A DNA stretch of 59,606 nucleotides from Opitutaceae bacterium (GTDB lineage: Bacteria; Verrucomicrobiota; Verrucomicrobiia; Opitutales; Opitutaceae), in contig JAUYAK010000106.1 in assembly GCA_030693515.1 (NCBI GenBank), forward strand, positions 1-59,606, read 5' to 3'. Shown here piece after piece: positions 28,184 through 37,346 of this stretch. A program made the translations under genes and the position numbers. The first letter of the stretch is position 1. Each line of letters starts with the position of its first letter. The notes beneath the pieces were generated by a model, which was not told where the DNA came from, ran no database searches, and saw only the letters and a program-made list of their open reading frames with translations.

Positions 28184-30438
28184 TTCCCCCGCTCGACGAA
28201 CTGCTGCACGCCCGCACCGGCCCGATGACGGCCGACATGGTGCTGCACCCCGCCGACTTCGGCCTCGGCCGCATGCCCGCCCGTCTTCAACCCGCCGCCA
28301 CCACGACCTCCGTCTGCGGCTTTTGCAGCACCGGCTGCTCGCTCAGGATCCACCTCAACGCCGCCGGCGAAGCCATCAACCTCAGCCCGGACCGCGATCA
28401 CCCCGTCAACCTCGGCATGGCCTGCCCCAAAGGCTGGGAGGCGCTCACGCCCCTCGCCGCACCCGATCGCGCCACGACGCCACTGCTGCGCGAAAGCAAA
28501 TCCGGCGCACTCGCACCCGTCTCGTGGGAACGCGCGCTCGCGGCGTTCACCGAAACTTTTAAGGGCATCCAGCAAAAGCACGGTCCTCACTCGATCGCGT
28601 TTCTCAGCACCGGCCAGATCGTGATGGAGGAGATGGCCCTGCTCGGCGCGCTCTTCAAATTCGGCATGGGCGGGCTGCACTGCGACAGCAACACGCGCCA
28701 GTGCATGGCCACCTCGCACGTCGCCTACAAACAGTCGTTCGGCTTCGACGCGCCGCCGTTCACCTACGCGGACTTCGAGGAGAGCGACGCCCTCATCTTC
28801 ATCGGCGCCAATCCCTGCATCGCCCATCCGATCATGTGGCAGCGCGTGATGATGAACCAACGATCGCCCGAGATCGTCGTCATCGATCCCCGCGCCACCG
28901 AGACCGCGCAGGCCGCCACGCTCCACGTCCCACTCCGCCCGAAGAGCGATCTCACGCTGCTCTACGGCCTCGCTCACCTGCTCGTCGCGCGCGGCGCAGT
29001 AAAAATGGATTTCGTGAAAAAACACACGAACGGCTTCGAAGCTTTCGTCACCTTCCTCGCGGATTTCACCCTTGATCGCGTCGCCGCCGAAACCGGTCTC
29101 CCCGCCGCCACGCTGCACCGTCTCGTCGAAATCATCACCACCCGCGAACGCGTTTCCTTCTGGTGGACGATGGGCGTCAACCAGAGCCACGAGGCCACGC
29201 GCACGGCGCAGGCGATCATCAATCTCGCGCTGATGACGGGCAACATCGGCCGCCCCGGCACCGGGGCCAACTCGATCACCGGCCAGTGCAATGCGATGGG
29301 TTCGCGCCTCTTTGGCAACGCCACCTCGCTCCTCGGTGGCCATGACTTCGGCAACCCCGCGCACCGCGATAAAATCGCGGATGCCCTCGGACTCGACCCC
29401 GCGCGCATCCCGGAAAAAACCGGCTACGCCTACGATCAGATCCTCGACGCCATCGACCGCGGCGAGATCCGCGCCCTCTGGGTGATCGCGACCAACACCG
29501 CGCACTCATGGATCAACCAACGCCACGCGCAGGAGATCCTCGGCAAGCTCGATTTCCTCGTCGTGCAGGACATGTATGCGACCACCGAGACCGCCCGTAT
29601 GGCCGACCTCGTGCTCCCCGCCGCCGGCTGGGGCGAGAAGGAAGGCGTGCTGATCAACAGCGAGCGCCGCCTCGGCGTCGTGCGCAAGGTCGCCCGCGCG
29701 CCCGGCCAGGCGCTGAGCGACTTCGCGATCTTCCAGCTCGTCGCCGAGGCGTGGGGCTGCGGAGGGATGTTCCGCGCGTGGCGCACACCCGAAGCGGCGT
29801 TTCAGCTCCTGAAAAACATCTCCGCCGGCCAGCCCTGCGATTTCTCCGGCATCCGCGACTACGAACACATTGCGGCGAGCGGCGGCATCCAGTGGCCGTT
29901 TCCGAATTCCGTAGGGGCGCAGTCTTGCTGCGCCCTTTCCGAATACGAACCGGGGCCGCAGCAAGACTGCGCCCCTACGCTCATCCGCCAACGCCGCCTT
30001 TTCACCGACGGCCGCTTCTTCCACGCCGACGGCCGCGCCAAATTCCTCTTCGACCCGCCGCGCCCGATGCCTGAGCTGCCCGACGCGGCCTACCCTTTCA
30101 TTTTACTCACCGGCCGCGGCTCCTCCGCGCAATGGCACACCGGCTCACGCACCGACAAAAGCGCCGTGCTCCGCAAACTCGCGCCCACCATCCTCACGAT
30201 GGAAATCCACCCCGACGACGCCGAGCGCCTCGGCCTCGCCGCCGGCGATCAGGCCGAAATCCGCTCCCGCCGCGGCACCGCCACCGCAACGACGATCGTC
30301 ACCGCCACCGTGCAACGCGGCCAGATTTTCCTGCCGATGCACTTCGACGCCGTGAACCGCCTCACCTTCCCCGCCTTCGACCCCCACTCGCGCCAGCCGA
30401 GCTACAAGGCCTGCGCGGTGGCGGTGACCAAGGGGTAA
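28180..30438 (+). CDS. nasA: Assimilatory nitrate reductase, molybdopterin subunit
   Basis: A 752-residue DMSO-reductase-family enzyme that reduces nitrate to nitrite with Mo-bis-MGD. The N-terminal [4Fe-4S] ligands are C46, C49, C53 (CGFCSTGC) and C82 (MACPKGW). [10 protein letters not shown] supplies the usual Mo-ligand cysteine, and the C-terminal domain has [12 protein letters not shown] and the closing [18 protein letters not shown]. There is no Tat signal, so it is cytoplasmic. It overlaps the DmsB-DmsC gene by ATGA and is the last gene of the operon. A perfect 22-bp palindrome (29911-29978) lies in frame just before [14 protein letters not shown], adding about 25 residues not expected in the family. 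Confidence 0.93.
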   Translation: MIPPLDELLHARTGPMTADMVLHPADFGLGRMPARLQPAATTTSVCGFCSTGCSLRIHLNAAGEAINLSPDRDHPVNLGMACPKGWEALTPLAAPDRATTPLLRESKSGALAPVSWERALAAFTETFKGIQQKHGPHSIAFLSTGQIVMEEMALLGALFKFGMGGLHCDSNTRQCMATSHVAYKQSFGFDAPPFTYADFEESDALIFIGANPCIAHPIMWQRVMMNQRSPEIVVIDPRATETAQAATLHVPLRPKSDLTLLYGLAHLLVARGAVKMDFVKKHTNGFEAFVTFLADFTLDRVAAETGLPAATLHRLVEIITTRERVSFWWTMGVNQSHEATRTAQAIINLALMTGNIGRPGTGANSITGQCNAMGSRLFGNATSLLGGHDFGNPAHRDKIADALGLDPARIPEKTGYAYDQILDAIDRGEIRALWVIATNTAHSWINQRHAQEILGKLDFLVVQDMYATTETARMADLVLPAAGWGEKEGVLINSERRLGVVRKVARAPGQALSDFAIFQLVAEAWGCGGMFRAWRTPEAAFQLLKNISAGQPCDFSGIRDYEHIAASGGIQWPFPNSVGAQSCCALSEYEPGPQQDCAPTLIRQRRLFTDGRFFHADGRAKFLFDPPRPMPELPDAAYPFILLTGRGSSAQWHTGSRTDKSAVLRKLAPTILTMEIHPDDAERLGLAAGDQAEIRSRRGTATATTIVTATVQRGQIFLPMHFDAVNRLTFPAFDPHSRQPSYKACAVAVTKG
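29911..29978. repeat. Perfect 22-bp inverted repeat inside nasA
   Basis: The left arm at 29911-29932 opens GTAGGGGCGCAGTCTTGCTG, and the right arm at 29957-29978 is its exact reverse complement, with a 24-base loop. It reads through in frame as [20 protein letters not shown] plus APT. Composition and lack of family counterpart mark it as an inserted REP-like element. Confidence 0.85.
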
Positions 30439-30551
30439 CCCGCGAGAACAGTCTGGCGACGGGGCGCATCACCCATTGACGGTAGGCCCGAGAGGACCTT
30501 GCCTCGCCGCACAGATCCCTTCCGTCCGCGCACACCCCAGAAGCATCCGCC

Positions 30552-32381
30552 ATGCACACTCGCCTCGCCCTCTTCTGCTTGCTCACCGCGCCCGCCTTGC
30601 CCGCGCAGCAGCCGCCTCCGCCAGCGGCCACTCCTCCGCGCCCCGCGCCGCGAGCGCAAACCATGCGCCCCGAAATCGTCGGGCAGCGCGGCATCGTCGC
30701 GGCGGGGCGGCACTACTCGGTCGCCGCCGGCACCCGTATCCTTGAACAGGGCGGCAACGCGATCGATGCGGGCGTGGCCACGGTGTTCGCGGCGGCGGTG
30801 GTGGAGATTTCGCATTTTGGATTCGGCGGTGAATCACCCGTGATCATCCACGACGCGAAGACGAAGCAGGTTTACGTGATCAACGGCCAGGGCCCCGCGC
30901 CAAAGGCGGCGACGCCCGCGATGTTTGCCAAGCAAGGGAAGGTCGACGGCAACGGTCCGCTCGGCGCCACCATTCCCGCCGTGATGGACGCGATGGCGAT
31001 CGCGCTCGAACGCTTCGGCACCATGAGCCTCGCGCAGGTGATGGCGCCCGCCATCGAGTTCGCCGACGGCTTTCCGATGTATGCCTATCTGCGCGAAAAC
31101 ATGGCCACGCATCGGAAGGCCACCGAAGCCTTCACGTGGGGCCACACTTACTATCCCGCAGGCAAACTCGCCGAAGTCGGTGAGATTTTCCGCCAGCCGA
31201 ATCTCGCGCGCACGCTGCGCACGATCGTCGCCGCCGAGCGTGACGCCCTGAAGAAGAGCGCGGACCGGGGCGCGGCGATCCGCGCCGGGCGCGATGCATT
31301 CTACACGGGTGATATCGCCCGCCGCATCGTGGCGGCCAATCGCGCCGAGGGCGGCGTGTTCACCTACGAGGACCTCGCGAATTTCCGCGGCGCCATCGAG
31401 CAGCCCGCGACGACGACGTTTCACGGCTACGAGATCAACAAGGCCGGCGCGTGGAACCAGGGTCCGGTGATGCTGATGACGCTGAACATCCTCGAAGGCG
31501 TGGACCTGAAGGCGATGGGCCTGAATTCGGCCGACTATATCCACACCGTGATCGAAGCCATCAAGCTCGCCTACGACGACCGCAACGCCTTCCTCGGCGA
31601 TCCGGCATTTGCCCAGGTGCCGATGCAGGGCCTGCTCTCGAAAGCCTACGCCGCCGAGCGCCGCAAGCTGATCGGGGCGCAGGCGTTTCTGGAGCACCGT
31701 CCGGGCGATCCGTTTGCCTTCGATCCCGGCGTGAAGCCGCCCGCGGTCCGCTACCTGCCGCACGCGCAGGGTGAAAAAAATCCCGACAGCTCCGGCGACA
31801 CGACGTGTGTCAACACGGTGGACGCCGCGGGCAATCTCTTCAGCGCCACGCCCAGCTCGGGCTGGGTGATCGGCGGGGCCTTCATCGCGGGCGACACCGG
31901 CGTGCCGCTCTCGAACCGGATGCAGGCCTTCGACCTCGATCCCGCGAGTCCCAACGTGCTCGTCGGCGGCAAACGCCCTCGCACCACGCTCACGCCCACG
32001 GTCGTGCGCAAGGACGGGGTGCCGTTTCTCGCGCTGAGCACGCCCGGCGGTGACAGCCAGGATCAGCAGGTGCTCAACGTGCTGCTGAACGTGATCGTCT
32101 TCAACCAGGAGCTGCAGGTCGCCATCGAGGCGCCGCGCATCAACTCGAACCACCCGCACGCCTCCTTCGACAACCACGCCAGCGCGCCGGGTCAGCTCGA
32201 TCTGGAAAGCCGCATCGCCGCCAACGTGCTGGAGGACCTCCGCGCACGCGGCCATGTGCTGCGCGTGCTCACGCCGTATGGCATGAGCAGCGGTGTCGTG
32301 GCCGTGGGCGTGAACCCGAAGACCGGCACGCTCCGCGGCGGCGCCGATCCACGGCGCGAGCGCTACATTTTCGGCTGGTAG
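30552..32381 (+). CDS. ggt: Gamma-glutamyltransferase
   Basis: A 609-residue gamma-glutamyltransferase precursor that cleaves or transfers the gamma-glutamyl group of glutathione and related peptides in the periplasm. It has a Sec signal peptide (MHTRLALFCLLTAPALPAQ). Autocleavage should occur before T417 in GDTTCVNTVDAAG, giving a large subunit and a small subunit led by the catalytic threonine. Downstream, SSGWVIGG, GGKRPRTTLTPT and STPGGDSQDQ match the small-subunit core. It lies 113 bp after nasA and is probably a separate unit. It is convergent with the PqiA-like gene. Confidence 0.93.
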   Translation: MHTRLALFCLLTAPALPAQQPPPPAATPPRPAPRAQTMRPEIVGQRGIVAAGRHYSVAAGTRILEQGGNAIDAGVATVFAAAVVEISHFGFGGESPVIIHDAKTKQVYVINGQGPAPKAATPAMFAKQGKVDGNGPLGATIPAVMDAMAIALERFGTMSLAQVMAPAIEFADGFPMYAYLRENMATHRKATEAFTWGHTYYPAGKLAEVGEIFRQPNLARTLRTIVAAERDALKKSADRGAAIRAGRDAFYTGDIARRIVAANRAEGGVFTYEDLANFRGAIEQPATTTFHGYEINKAGAWNQGPVMLMTLNILEGVDLKAMGLNSADYIHTVIEAIKLAYDDRNAFLGDPAFAQVPMQGLLSKAYAAERRKLIGAQAFLEHRPGDPFAFDPGVKPPAVRYLPHAQGEKNPDSSGDTTCVNTVDAAGNLFSATPSSGWVIGGAFIAGDTGVPLSNRMQAFDLDPASPNVLVGGKRPRTTLTPTVVRKDGVPFLALSTPGGDSQDQQVLNVLLNVIVFNQELQVAIEAPRINSNHPHASFDNHASAPGQLDLESRIAANVLEDLRARGHVLRVLTPYGMSSGVVAVGVNPKTGTLRGGADPRRERYIFGW

Positions 32382-32413
32382 CGGACAGGATTAGCGGAGC
32401 GCACACGCGAGAC

Positions 32414-32893
32414 CTACTCTCGCTTCAGCAACCGCGCGACCAATGCCGAGGCAAACTGGGCCGCGACGACCGAGAAGGTGAACAGATAGAGCCCGAGGCC
32501 AATGTGGATGTCCGCCACGGTGGCGGACTTCATCGCCACGATGAGGATGGCGACGACAAACACATCGAGCATCGACCACTTGCCGAGCGACTCGACCCAG
32601 CCATGCAGCCGGCGCACGCGCGCCAGATCGTGCTCACGCTCCAGCCAGATGATGCCTAGCAGTCCGAGTTTGAAGCACGGGAAGACGAGCGTGAACAGCG
32701 TGAGGACCGCGAAGAGAAAATACTCACCCTCGCGAAAGAGATCGATGATGCCGCTCACCACTGAGACGGCATCCCCAAACACCCAGAATTTCTTGACGTG
32801 AAAAAACGGGAAGAAGATGCCGGCACCGAACAAGAGAAGGGAGCAGACGATCAGAAAAGGAATCGCGCGATGTCGCGGTGGAGCCTCAGCCAT
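32414..32893 (-). CDS. PqiA-like inner-membrane protein (single paraquat-inducible A domain)
   Basis: A 159-residue protein with four predicted membrane helices: IPFLIVCSLLLFGAGIFFPF, FLFAVLTLFTLVFPCFKLG, MLDVFVVAILIVAMK and LGLYLFTFSVVAAQFAS. The FPCFKLG and SMLDVFVVAILI wording is characteristic of PqiA domains. E. coli PqiA has two such domains and works with the MCE protein PqiB in envelope lipid transport; this is a half-length stand-alone version without neighbouring MCE genes, so its role is uncertain. It lies 121 bp downstream of the Rrf2 gene on the same strand. Confidence 0.75.
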   Translation of the reverse strand: MAEAPPRHRAIPFLIVCSLLLFGAGIFFPFFHVKKFWVFGDAVSVVSGIIDLFREGEYFLFAVLTLFTLVFPCFKLGLLGIIWLEREHDLARVRRLHGWVESLGKWSMLDVFVVAILIVAMKSATVADIHIGLGLYLFTFSVVAAQFASALVARLLKRE

Positions 32894-33014
32894 GGGATTT
32901 CAGTAGGCAGGGACAGGAAAAACCGCGAGCGACATTTGCCGAAGGATCACGTCGCCTCCGATCCGCGCATGATCAGGCCGTCACTTGACCTGCGCCGCGG
33001 TTGTAAGACCGGGC

Positions 33015-33428
33015 TCAGATGTAATACATCTCGCCCGCCGTCTTCGTGCAGAGCTGATCGAGGGTGTAGGTCTTGGTCTTCTCGTCGAGGACCTCGCTGA
33101 TTTCGTCCCACACCCGCTTGAGGCGGCGGCCGCTGCGGCCTTCGTGATTGCCGCTGAGGTGCAGGCAGCCGCCCTCGACGGCGACGAGGATGTCGTGCAG
33201 CGAAATCTCCTCGGGCGGACGCGCGAGCGTGTAGCCGCCGTGGTTGCCGCGGCGGCTGGTGATGAGGCCGGCGTCGCGGAGCTGAAGGAGAATCTGCGCG
33301 AGAAAGTTCGCCGGCACCGCCTCGGTGCGCGCGAGGTGCTCGATCTGCGCCAGCCCGCCGGAGCCGTGGAGCCGCGCCAGCTCCGTCATGACACGGGCGG
33401 CGTAGTCGACCTTGACGGAGATTTTCAC
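33015..33428 (-). CDS. Rrf2-family transcriptional regulator of sulfate assimilation
   Basis: A 137-residue Rrf2 protein. The N-terminal winged helix (MKISVKVDYAARVMTELARL) and SRRGNHGGYTLARPPEEISL are diagnostic. It lacks the three clustered cysteines with which IscR and NsrR hold an iron-sulfur cluster; only isolated cysteines remain (GGCLHLSG, QLCTKT). It therefore resembles CymR, which senses cysteine status through CysK/O-acetylserine. The gene is the last of the cysH-cysD-cysN run, 18 bp after cysN, so it probably controls its own operon and perhaps the divergent siroheme/cysI operon. Confidence 0.88.
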   Translation of the reverse strand: MKISVKVDYAARVMTELARLHGSGGLAQIEHLARTEAVPANFLAQILLQLRDAGLITSRRGNHGGYTLARPPEEISLHDILVAVEGGCLHLSGNHEGRSGRRLKRVWDEISEVLDEKTKTYTLDQLCTKTAGEMYYI

Positions 33429-33446
33429 GGCGAGGGAGATCGCGAA

Positions 33447-34799
33447 TCAGATCACGTAGTCGCCGTTCTCCGGCTTCACGATTTCACGCGGCGGGAGGAG
33501 CATGCCGGCGGCGACGGTGGCGTTGGTGCCTTGCTCGATAAGGATGAAGGAGCCGGTCAGCCGGTTGGTCGCGTAGCCGTCAAACACCAGCGGTTTCGCC
33601 GCGCGGAGCCGAATTTCCCCAATGTCGTTCATCGCGAGTTCCGCGGCGCCTTCGTCCGAATCGAGCGTCGCCAGATTCAGGCGGTTGACGATCTCGGTGA
33701 CAGACACCTGCACGGTATGCGTCGTGTGCTTGAGATAGTATTTCTTCCCCGGCTGAAGTGCGCGCGGGTGCATCCAGCACACCTCGGCCTGGAGGTCGCT
33801 GTGCGATCCGGGCAGGTGGTCGAGGCCGACGAGCATGGAACCGCGGCTGATGTCGATGTCGTGCTCCAGGACGAGCGTGACCGACTGCGGGCAGAACGCC
33901 TCCGTCACCACGCCGTCGTAGGTCCAGATTTGTTTCACGGTCGTCACGATGCCGGCGGGAAACGCGATCACCTTCTGGCCCGTGCGCACGATGCCGCCGG
34001 CGATCTGGCCGCTAAAGCCGCGGAAATCGTGGAGCGATTGATCGGTGGGGTTGTTCGGGCGGTTGACCCACTGCACCGGGAGGCGGAAGCCGTTGAGGTT
34101 CCAATCGCTCGCGATGTGCACGGTCTCCAGGTGGCCGAGAAGCGTGGGCCCGACATACCACGGCGTGTGCGGCGAGGGATCGACGACGTTGTCGCCGTTG
34201 AGTGCGCTCATCGGGATGAACTTCACGTCCTTGATGTCGAGGCGGGGGAGAAACTCCTCGAACTGCGCGCGAATCTCCAGGAACCGCGCCTCGCTCCAGC
34301 CGACGAGGTCCATCTTGTTCACCGCGACAACGAGGTGCGGGATGCGCAGGAGCGCGGCGATGGCGGTGTGGCGGCGGCTCTGCTCGATCACGCCGGTGCG
34401 CGCATCGACGAGGATGATCGACAGGTTCGCGTTCGACGCGCCCGTCACCATGTTTCGCGTGTATTGGACGTGGCCGGGGGTGTCCGCGATGATGAACTTC
34501 CGCCGCGGCGTCGCGAAGTAACGATACGCGACATCGATGGTGATGCCTTGCTCGCGCTCGGCGCGGAGGCCGTCGGTGAGGTTGGCGAGGTTGATCTGGC
34601 CGCCGCCGGTGATGTCGGCCGAGCGCTCCAGCGCCTCGATCTGATCCTCCATCAGCGATTTTGAATCGTAGAGAAGGCGGCCGATGAGGGTGGACTTGCC
34701 GTCATCGACGGAGCCGCAGGTGTTGAACCGGAGAATATCCACCGGCACGTGCGGAATACTGGAAGTTGAAGGGGCAGGCATGACGTCTTCGGAAATCAT
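33447..34799 (-). CDS. cysN: Sulfate adenylyltransferase subunit 1 (GTPase)
   Basis: A 450-residue EF-Tu-like GTPase that drives APS synthesis by CysD. GTP-binding motifs: P-loop GSVDDGKST, switch region AEREQGITIDVAY, G3 DTPGH, G4 NKMD and G5 SAL. Two beta-barrel domains follow, completing the usual CysN length without an APS kinase (CysC) fusion. The start at 34799 leaves 1 bp after the cysD stop; an internal ATG at 34781 is an alternative. Confidence 0.95.
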   Translation of the reverse strand: MISEDVMPAPSTSSIPHVPVDILRFNTCGSVDDGKSTLIGRLLYDSKSLMEDQIEALERSADITGGGQINLANLTDGLRAEREQGITIDVAYRYFATPRRKFIIADTPGHVQYTRNMVTGASNANLSIILVDARTGVIEQSRRHTAIAALLRIPHLVVAVNKMDLVGWSEARFLEIRAQFEEFLPRLDIKDVKFIPMSALNGDNVVDPSPHTPWYVGPTLLGHLETVHIASDWNLNGFRLPVQWVNRPNNPTDQSLHDFRGFSGQIAGGIVRTGQKVIAFPAGIVTTVKQIWTYDGVVTEAFCPQSVTLVLEHDIDISRGSMLVGLDHLPGSHSDLQAEVCWMHPRALQPGKKYYLKHTTHTVQVSVTEIVNRLNLATLDSDEGAAELAMNDIGEIRLRAAKPLVFDGYATNRLTGSFILIEQGTNATVAAGMLLPPREIVKPENGDYVI

Positions 34800-34800
34800 T

Positions 34801-35703
34801 TTAGAAATAACCCGCCTTTTTGCGGTCTTCCATCGCGGCCTCGGAGGCCTTGTCGTCGGCGCGGGAGCCGCGCTCGGTCACGCGCGCGGCGGCGATCTCG
34901 GCGATGATGTCGCTGACCGTGATGGCAGGCGACTCGACGAGACCGGTGCTGATGATGTCACCGATGGTGCGCACCCGCACGACGAGCTCTCGCACGTCCT
35001 CGGTGGGCTTGGGCGGGAGGATGTCGCTCACCGGGAGCCACTGGCCGGCGCGGCGGACGGCCTGGCGACGGTGGCTGAAATAGATGTTGGGCACCTCCAG
35101 CTTTTCACGCTGGATGTATTCCCACACGTCCATCTCCGTCCAGTTGCTGAGCGGGAAGACGCGCATGTTTTCGCCGGGGTTGAGGCGGCCGTTGTAGAGA
35201 TTCCAGATTTCGGGGCGCTGGTTCTTGGGGTCCCACTGGCCGAACGCGTCGCGGAAACTGAAGAAGCGTTCCTTGGCGCGGGCTTTCTCCTCGTCGCGGC
35301 GCGCGCCACCGATGCAGCAGTCGAAGCGAAATTCCTCGATGGCCGCGAGCAGCGTGGGGATCTGGAGCTTGTTGCGGCTGATTTCGCCGGGCGCGGGCGT
35401 CGCGATGCCCTTCTTGATCGCGTCCTCGACGGTGCGGATAATGAGCTTGGCGCCGAGCTGCTTCGCGCGGCGATCGCGGAATTCGTTCAGCTCGGGAAAA
35501 TGGTGGCCGGTGTCGACGTTGAGCAGCGGCATCGGCAGGTCGGACGGGCGGAAGGCTTTTTCCGCGAGGCGCAGCAGACAGATCGAGTCCTTGCCGCCGG
35601 AAAAGAGGAGCGCGGGTCGCTCAAACTCGCCCGCGACTTCGCGCATGATGTGGATGGCCTCGGTCTCGAGGTGCTGGAGGTGATCCAAGTGGTAGCTCGT
35701 CAT
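34801..35703 (-). CDS. cysD: Sulfate adenylyltransferase subunit 2
   Basis: A 300-residue PP-loop ATP pyrophosphatase that adenylates sulfate to APS. The PP-loop is LLFSGGKDS; VDTGHHFPE, IGGARRDEEKARAKER and RVFPLSNWTEMDVW are family blocks, and the conserved C-terminal tail ends RKKAGYF. It forms a complex with CysN, encoded immediately after it. It begins 36 bp after cysH in the same transcript. Confidence 0.96.
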   Translation of the reverse strand: MTSYHLDHLQHLETEAIHIMREVAGEFERPALLFSGGKDSICLLRLAEKAFRPSDLPMPLLNVDTGHHFPELNEFRDRRAKQLGAKLIIRTVEDAIKKGIATPAPGEISRNKLQIPTLLAAIEEFRFDCCIGGARRDEEKARAKERFFSFRDAFGQWDPKNQRPEIWNLYNGRLNPGENMRVFPLSNWTEMDVWEYIQREKLEVPNIYFSHRRQAVRRAGQWLPVSDILPPKPTEDVRELVVRVRTIGDIISTGLVESPAITVSDIIAEIAAARVTERGSRADDKASEAAMEDRKKAGYF

Positions 35704-35739
35704 GATGCGACGGATATAGTGCGTTGAAAAAATGAGAGA

Positions 35740-36405
35740 TCAGGCGCCGACGGCTTTCTTGCCCCAGGCGGCGTGAAGACCGCACTCGCGTTTCTCGTCG
35801 GCCTTCGCCGGATCGAAATAGTCCCACTCGTTGGGGAGCTGATGTTGCGCGAGGTAGGCGTCGAGTTCGGCGTCGGTGTGATAAAACAAAGGGCTGACCT
35901 TGAGCGCGCCGAAGTTCTCGTCGTGCGACACGATGTCGAGGCCGGCCCGGTTGGGGTTCTGCACCTTGCGCAGTGCGGTGATCCAGACCTTGGGCGCGAG
36001 CTCCTTCATGCCGCGCTGGAAAGGCTCGAGTTTCATGACTGCGCTGAAGTTCTTCAACTCTTCCTCCTGCTCCGTCGTCGGGATCGGGCCGTGAACGGCA
36101 TCGCGATGCGCGGCGGTCATTTTGGGCAGGAACGGCTTCAGGTTCAGTTTGAGGCGCTGGCGCAGCTCCTCGGCATGTTGGTAGGTCGCCGGCCGATTGT
36201 AGCCGTGATCGACCCAGAGCACCGGGATGTCGGCCTGCGCCTGCACGGCGAGATGAAGAATCGCCGCCTCATAAGGCCGGAAGTTGGTCGAGACAATCGC
36301 GCGCCCACCCGACTGGGCAACCGCCCAGCGGACGATCTCAAGCGGGGAGCGGGAACGCAGCTCGGCGTTCCATGCGGCAAGGGTGGCGGAAGAAATTTCG
36401 GACAT
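35740..36405 (-). CDS. cysH: Phosphoadenylyl-sulfate (PAPS) reductase
   Basis: A 221-residue thioredoxin-dependent reductase. It has the family's PP-loop-like IVSTNFRPYEAA, LWVDHGYN and the catalytic C208 in KRECGLH. The paired cysteines that bind the [4Fe-4S] cluster of APS reductases are missing (ITALRKVQNP in place of a CC-xx-RK motif), so the sequence argues for PAPS rather than APS as substrate. PAPS requires an APS kinase, which is not in this window. The ATG at 36405 is preferred; an in-frame ATG at 36426 would add seven residues. It is the first gene of the minus-strand cys operon. Confidence 0.9.
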   Translation of the reverse strand: MSEISSATLAAWNAELRSRSPLEIVRWAVAQSGGRAIVSTNFRPYEAAILHLAVQAQADIPVLWVDHGYNRPATYQHAEELRQRLKLNLKPFLPKMTAAHRDAVHGPIPTTEQEEELKNFSAVMKLEPFQRGMKELAPKVWITALRKVQNPNRAGLDIVSHDENFGALKVSPLFYHTDAELDAYLAQHQLPNEWDYFDPAKADEKRECGLHAAWGKKAVGA

Positions 36406-36551
36406 GACAATGAGACTGCTTGCCACGGATGCTCAGGTGGTAAAGATGAAAACACGTCATATTTACTAAAGAAGTCATGTTTGACCTAAACAGATTCCTC
36501 AAAGCATTGCCCGCCATCGCTTCATGGCGCGGCTCATGCTGAATGCGGCCA
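36406..36551. promoter_or_regulatory. Shared control region between divergent cysH and cobA
   Basis: The 146-bp gap is clearly AT-richer than its surroundings, especially 36445-36500, as expected for two back-to-back promoters. GTCATATTT (36456) and GTCATGTTT (36474) form a near-repeat 18 bp apart. A TTGACC at 36481 could be a plus-strand -35, but no good -10 follows. An Rrf2 operator might lie here; I cannot define one. Confidence 0.4.
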
Positions 36552-37346
36552 ATGAACTCTGTTTTGGAATTTAACAAACAGGCCGGCAAAGTCCACCTCG
36601 TCGGGGCGGGTCCGGGCGATGTGGAATTGCTGACCCTGAAGGCGGCCCGACTCATCCGCACGGCCGAAGCCATCGTGCATGATCACCTCGTGTCCCGCGA
36701 GATTCTCGCGCTCGCGAGCCAGGCGGCAGAGTTGGTTTTTGTCGGCAAAAAAGGCGGCGGCTTTTGCTGCCCGCAGCGCGACATCGAGGGCACGCTCATA
36801 CGTCTCGCGCGTGAAGGAAAAATGGTCGTCCGCCTCAAGGGCGGCGATCCCTTCATCTTCGGACGCGGCGGCGAAGAGGCCGAAGCGCTCGTGGCCGCCG
36901 GCATCGCCTTTGAAATCGTGCCCGGTGTGACCTCCGCGCTCGCTGCGGCCGCCTACGCCGGCATCCCACTCACGCACCGCGCGCACAGTTCGGCGGTGAT
37001 CTTTCTGACCGGCCACGAGGACCCCAACAAGCCGGACACGGCCATCCGTTGGGAAGACTACGGCCGCACCGGAGCGACGCTGTGCCTCTACATGGGTATG
37101 AAGAACCTCGAGACGATCACGCGTCGCCTCCAAGCCGGCGGCCTTTCGGCCGAGACGCCAGCCGCGGTGATCCAGTCGGCCACCACCGGTGAGCACCGGC
37201 AGCTCGTCACCACAGTCGGCCGCATCGCACTCGAATCAGAACATGCCGGCTTTGGCGCGCCCGCCATCGTCGTGATCGGCGAGGTCGCGGGGCTGGCCGA
37301 CAAGCTCGGGTGGTTCGCCGCCCGCGCGGAAACCGTGTCCTCATGA
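36552..37346 (+). CDS. cobA: Uroporphyrinogen-III C-methyltransferase
   Basis: A 264-residue SUMT that methylates uroporphyrinogen III twice with S-adenosylmethionine to give precorrin-2, the siroheme precursor. Diagnostic blocks: VHLVGAGPGDVELLTLKAAR, VRLKGGDPFIFGRGGEE, VPGVTSALAAAAYAGIPLTHR and TLCLYMGMKNL. It is the stand-alone form without the CysG dehydrogenase/chelatase domain. It overlaps the chelatase gene by ATGA. The ATG at 36552 is preferred to one at 36543. Confidence 0.94.
   Translation: MNSVLEFNKQAGKVHLVGAGPGDVELLTLKAARLIRTAEAIVHDHLVSREILALASQAAELVFVGKKGGGFCCPQRDIEGTLIRLAREGKMVVRLKGGDPFIFGRGGEEAEALVAAGIAFEIVPGVTSALAAAAYAGIPLTHRAHSSAVIFLTGHEDPNKPDTAIRWEDYGRTGATLCLYMGMKNLETITRRLQAGGLSAETPAAVIQSATTGEHRQLVTTVGRIALESEHAGFGAPAIVVIGEVAGLADKLGWFAARAETVSS

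Noticed and set aside
33015-33428. IscR or NsrR iron-sulfur sensor
   Set aside because: The clustered cysteine ligands are absent.
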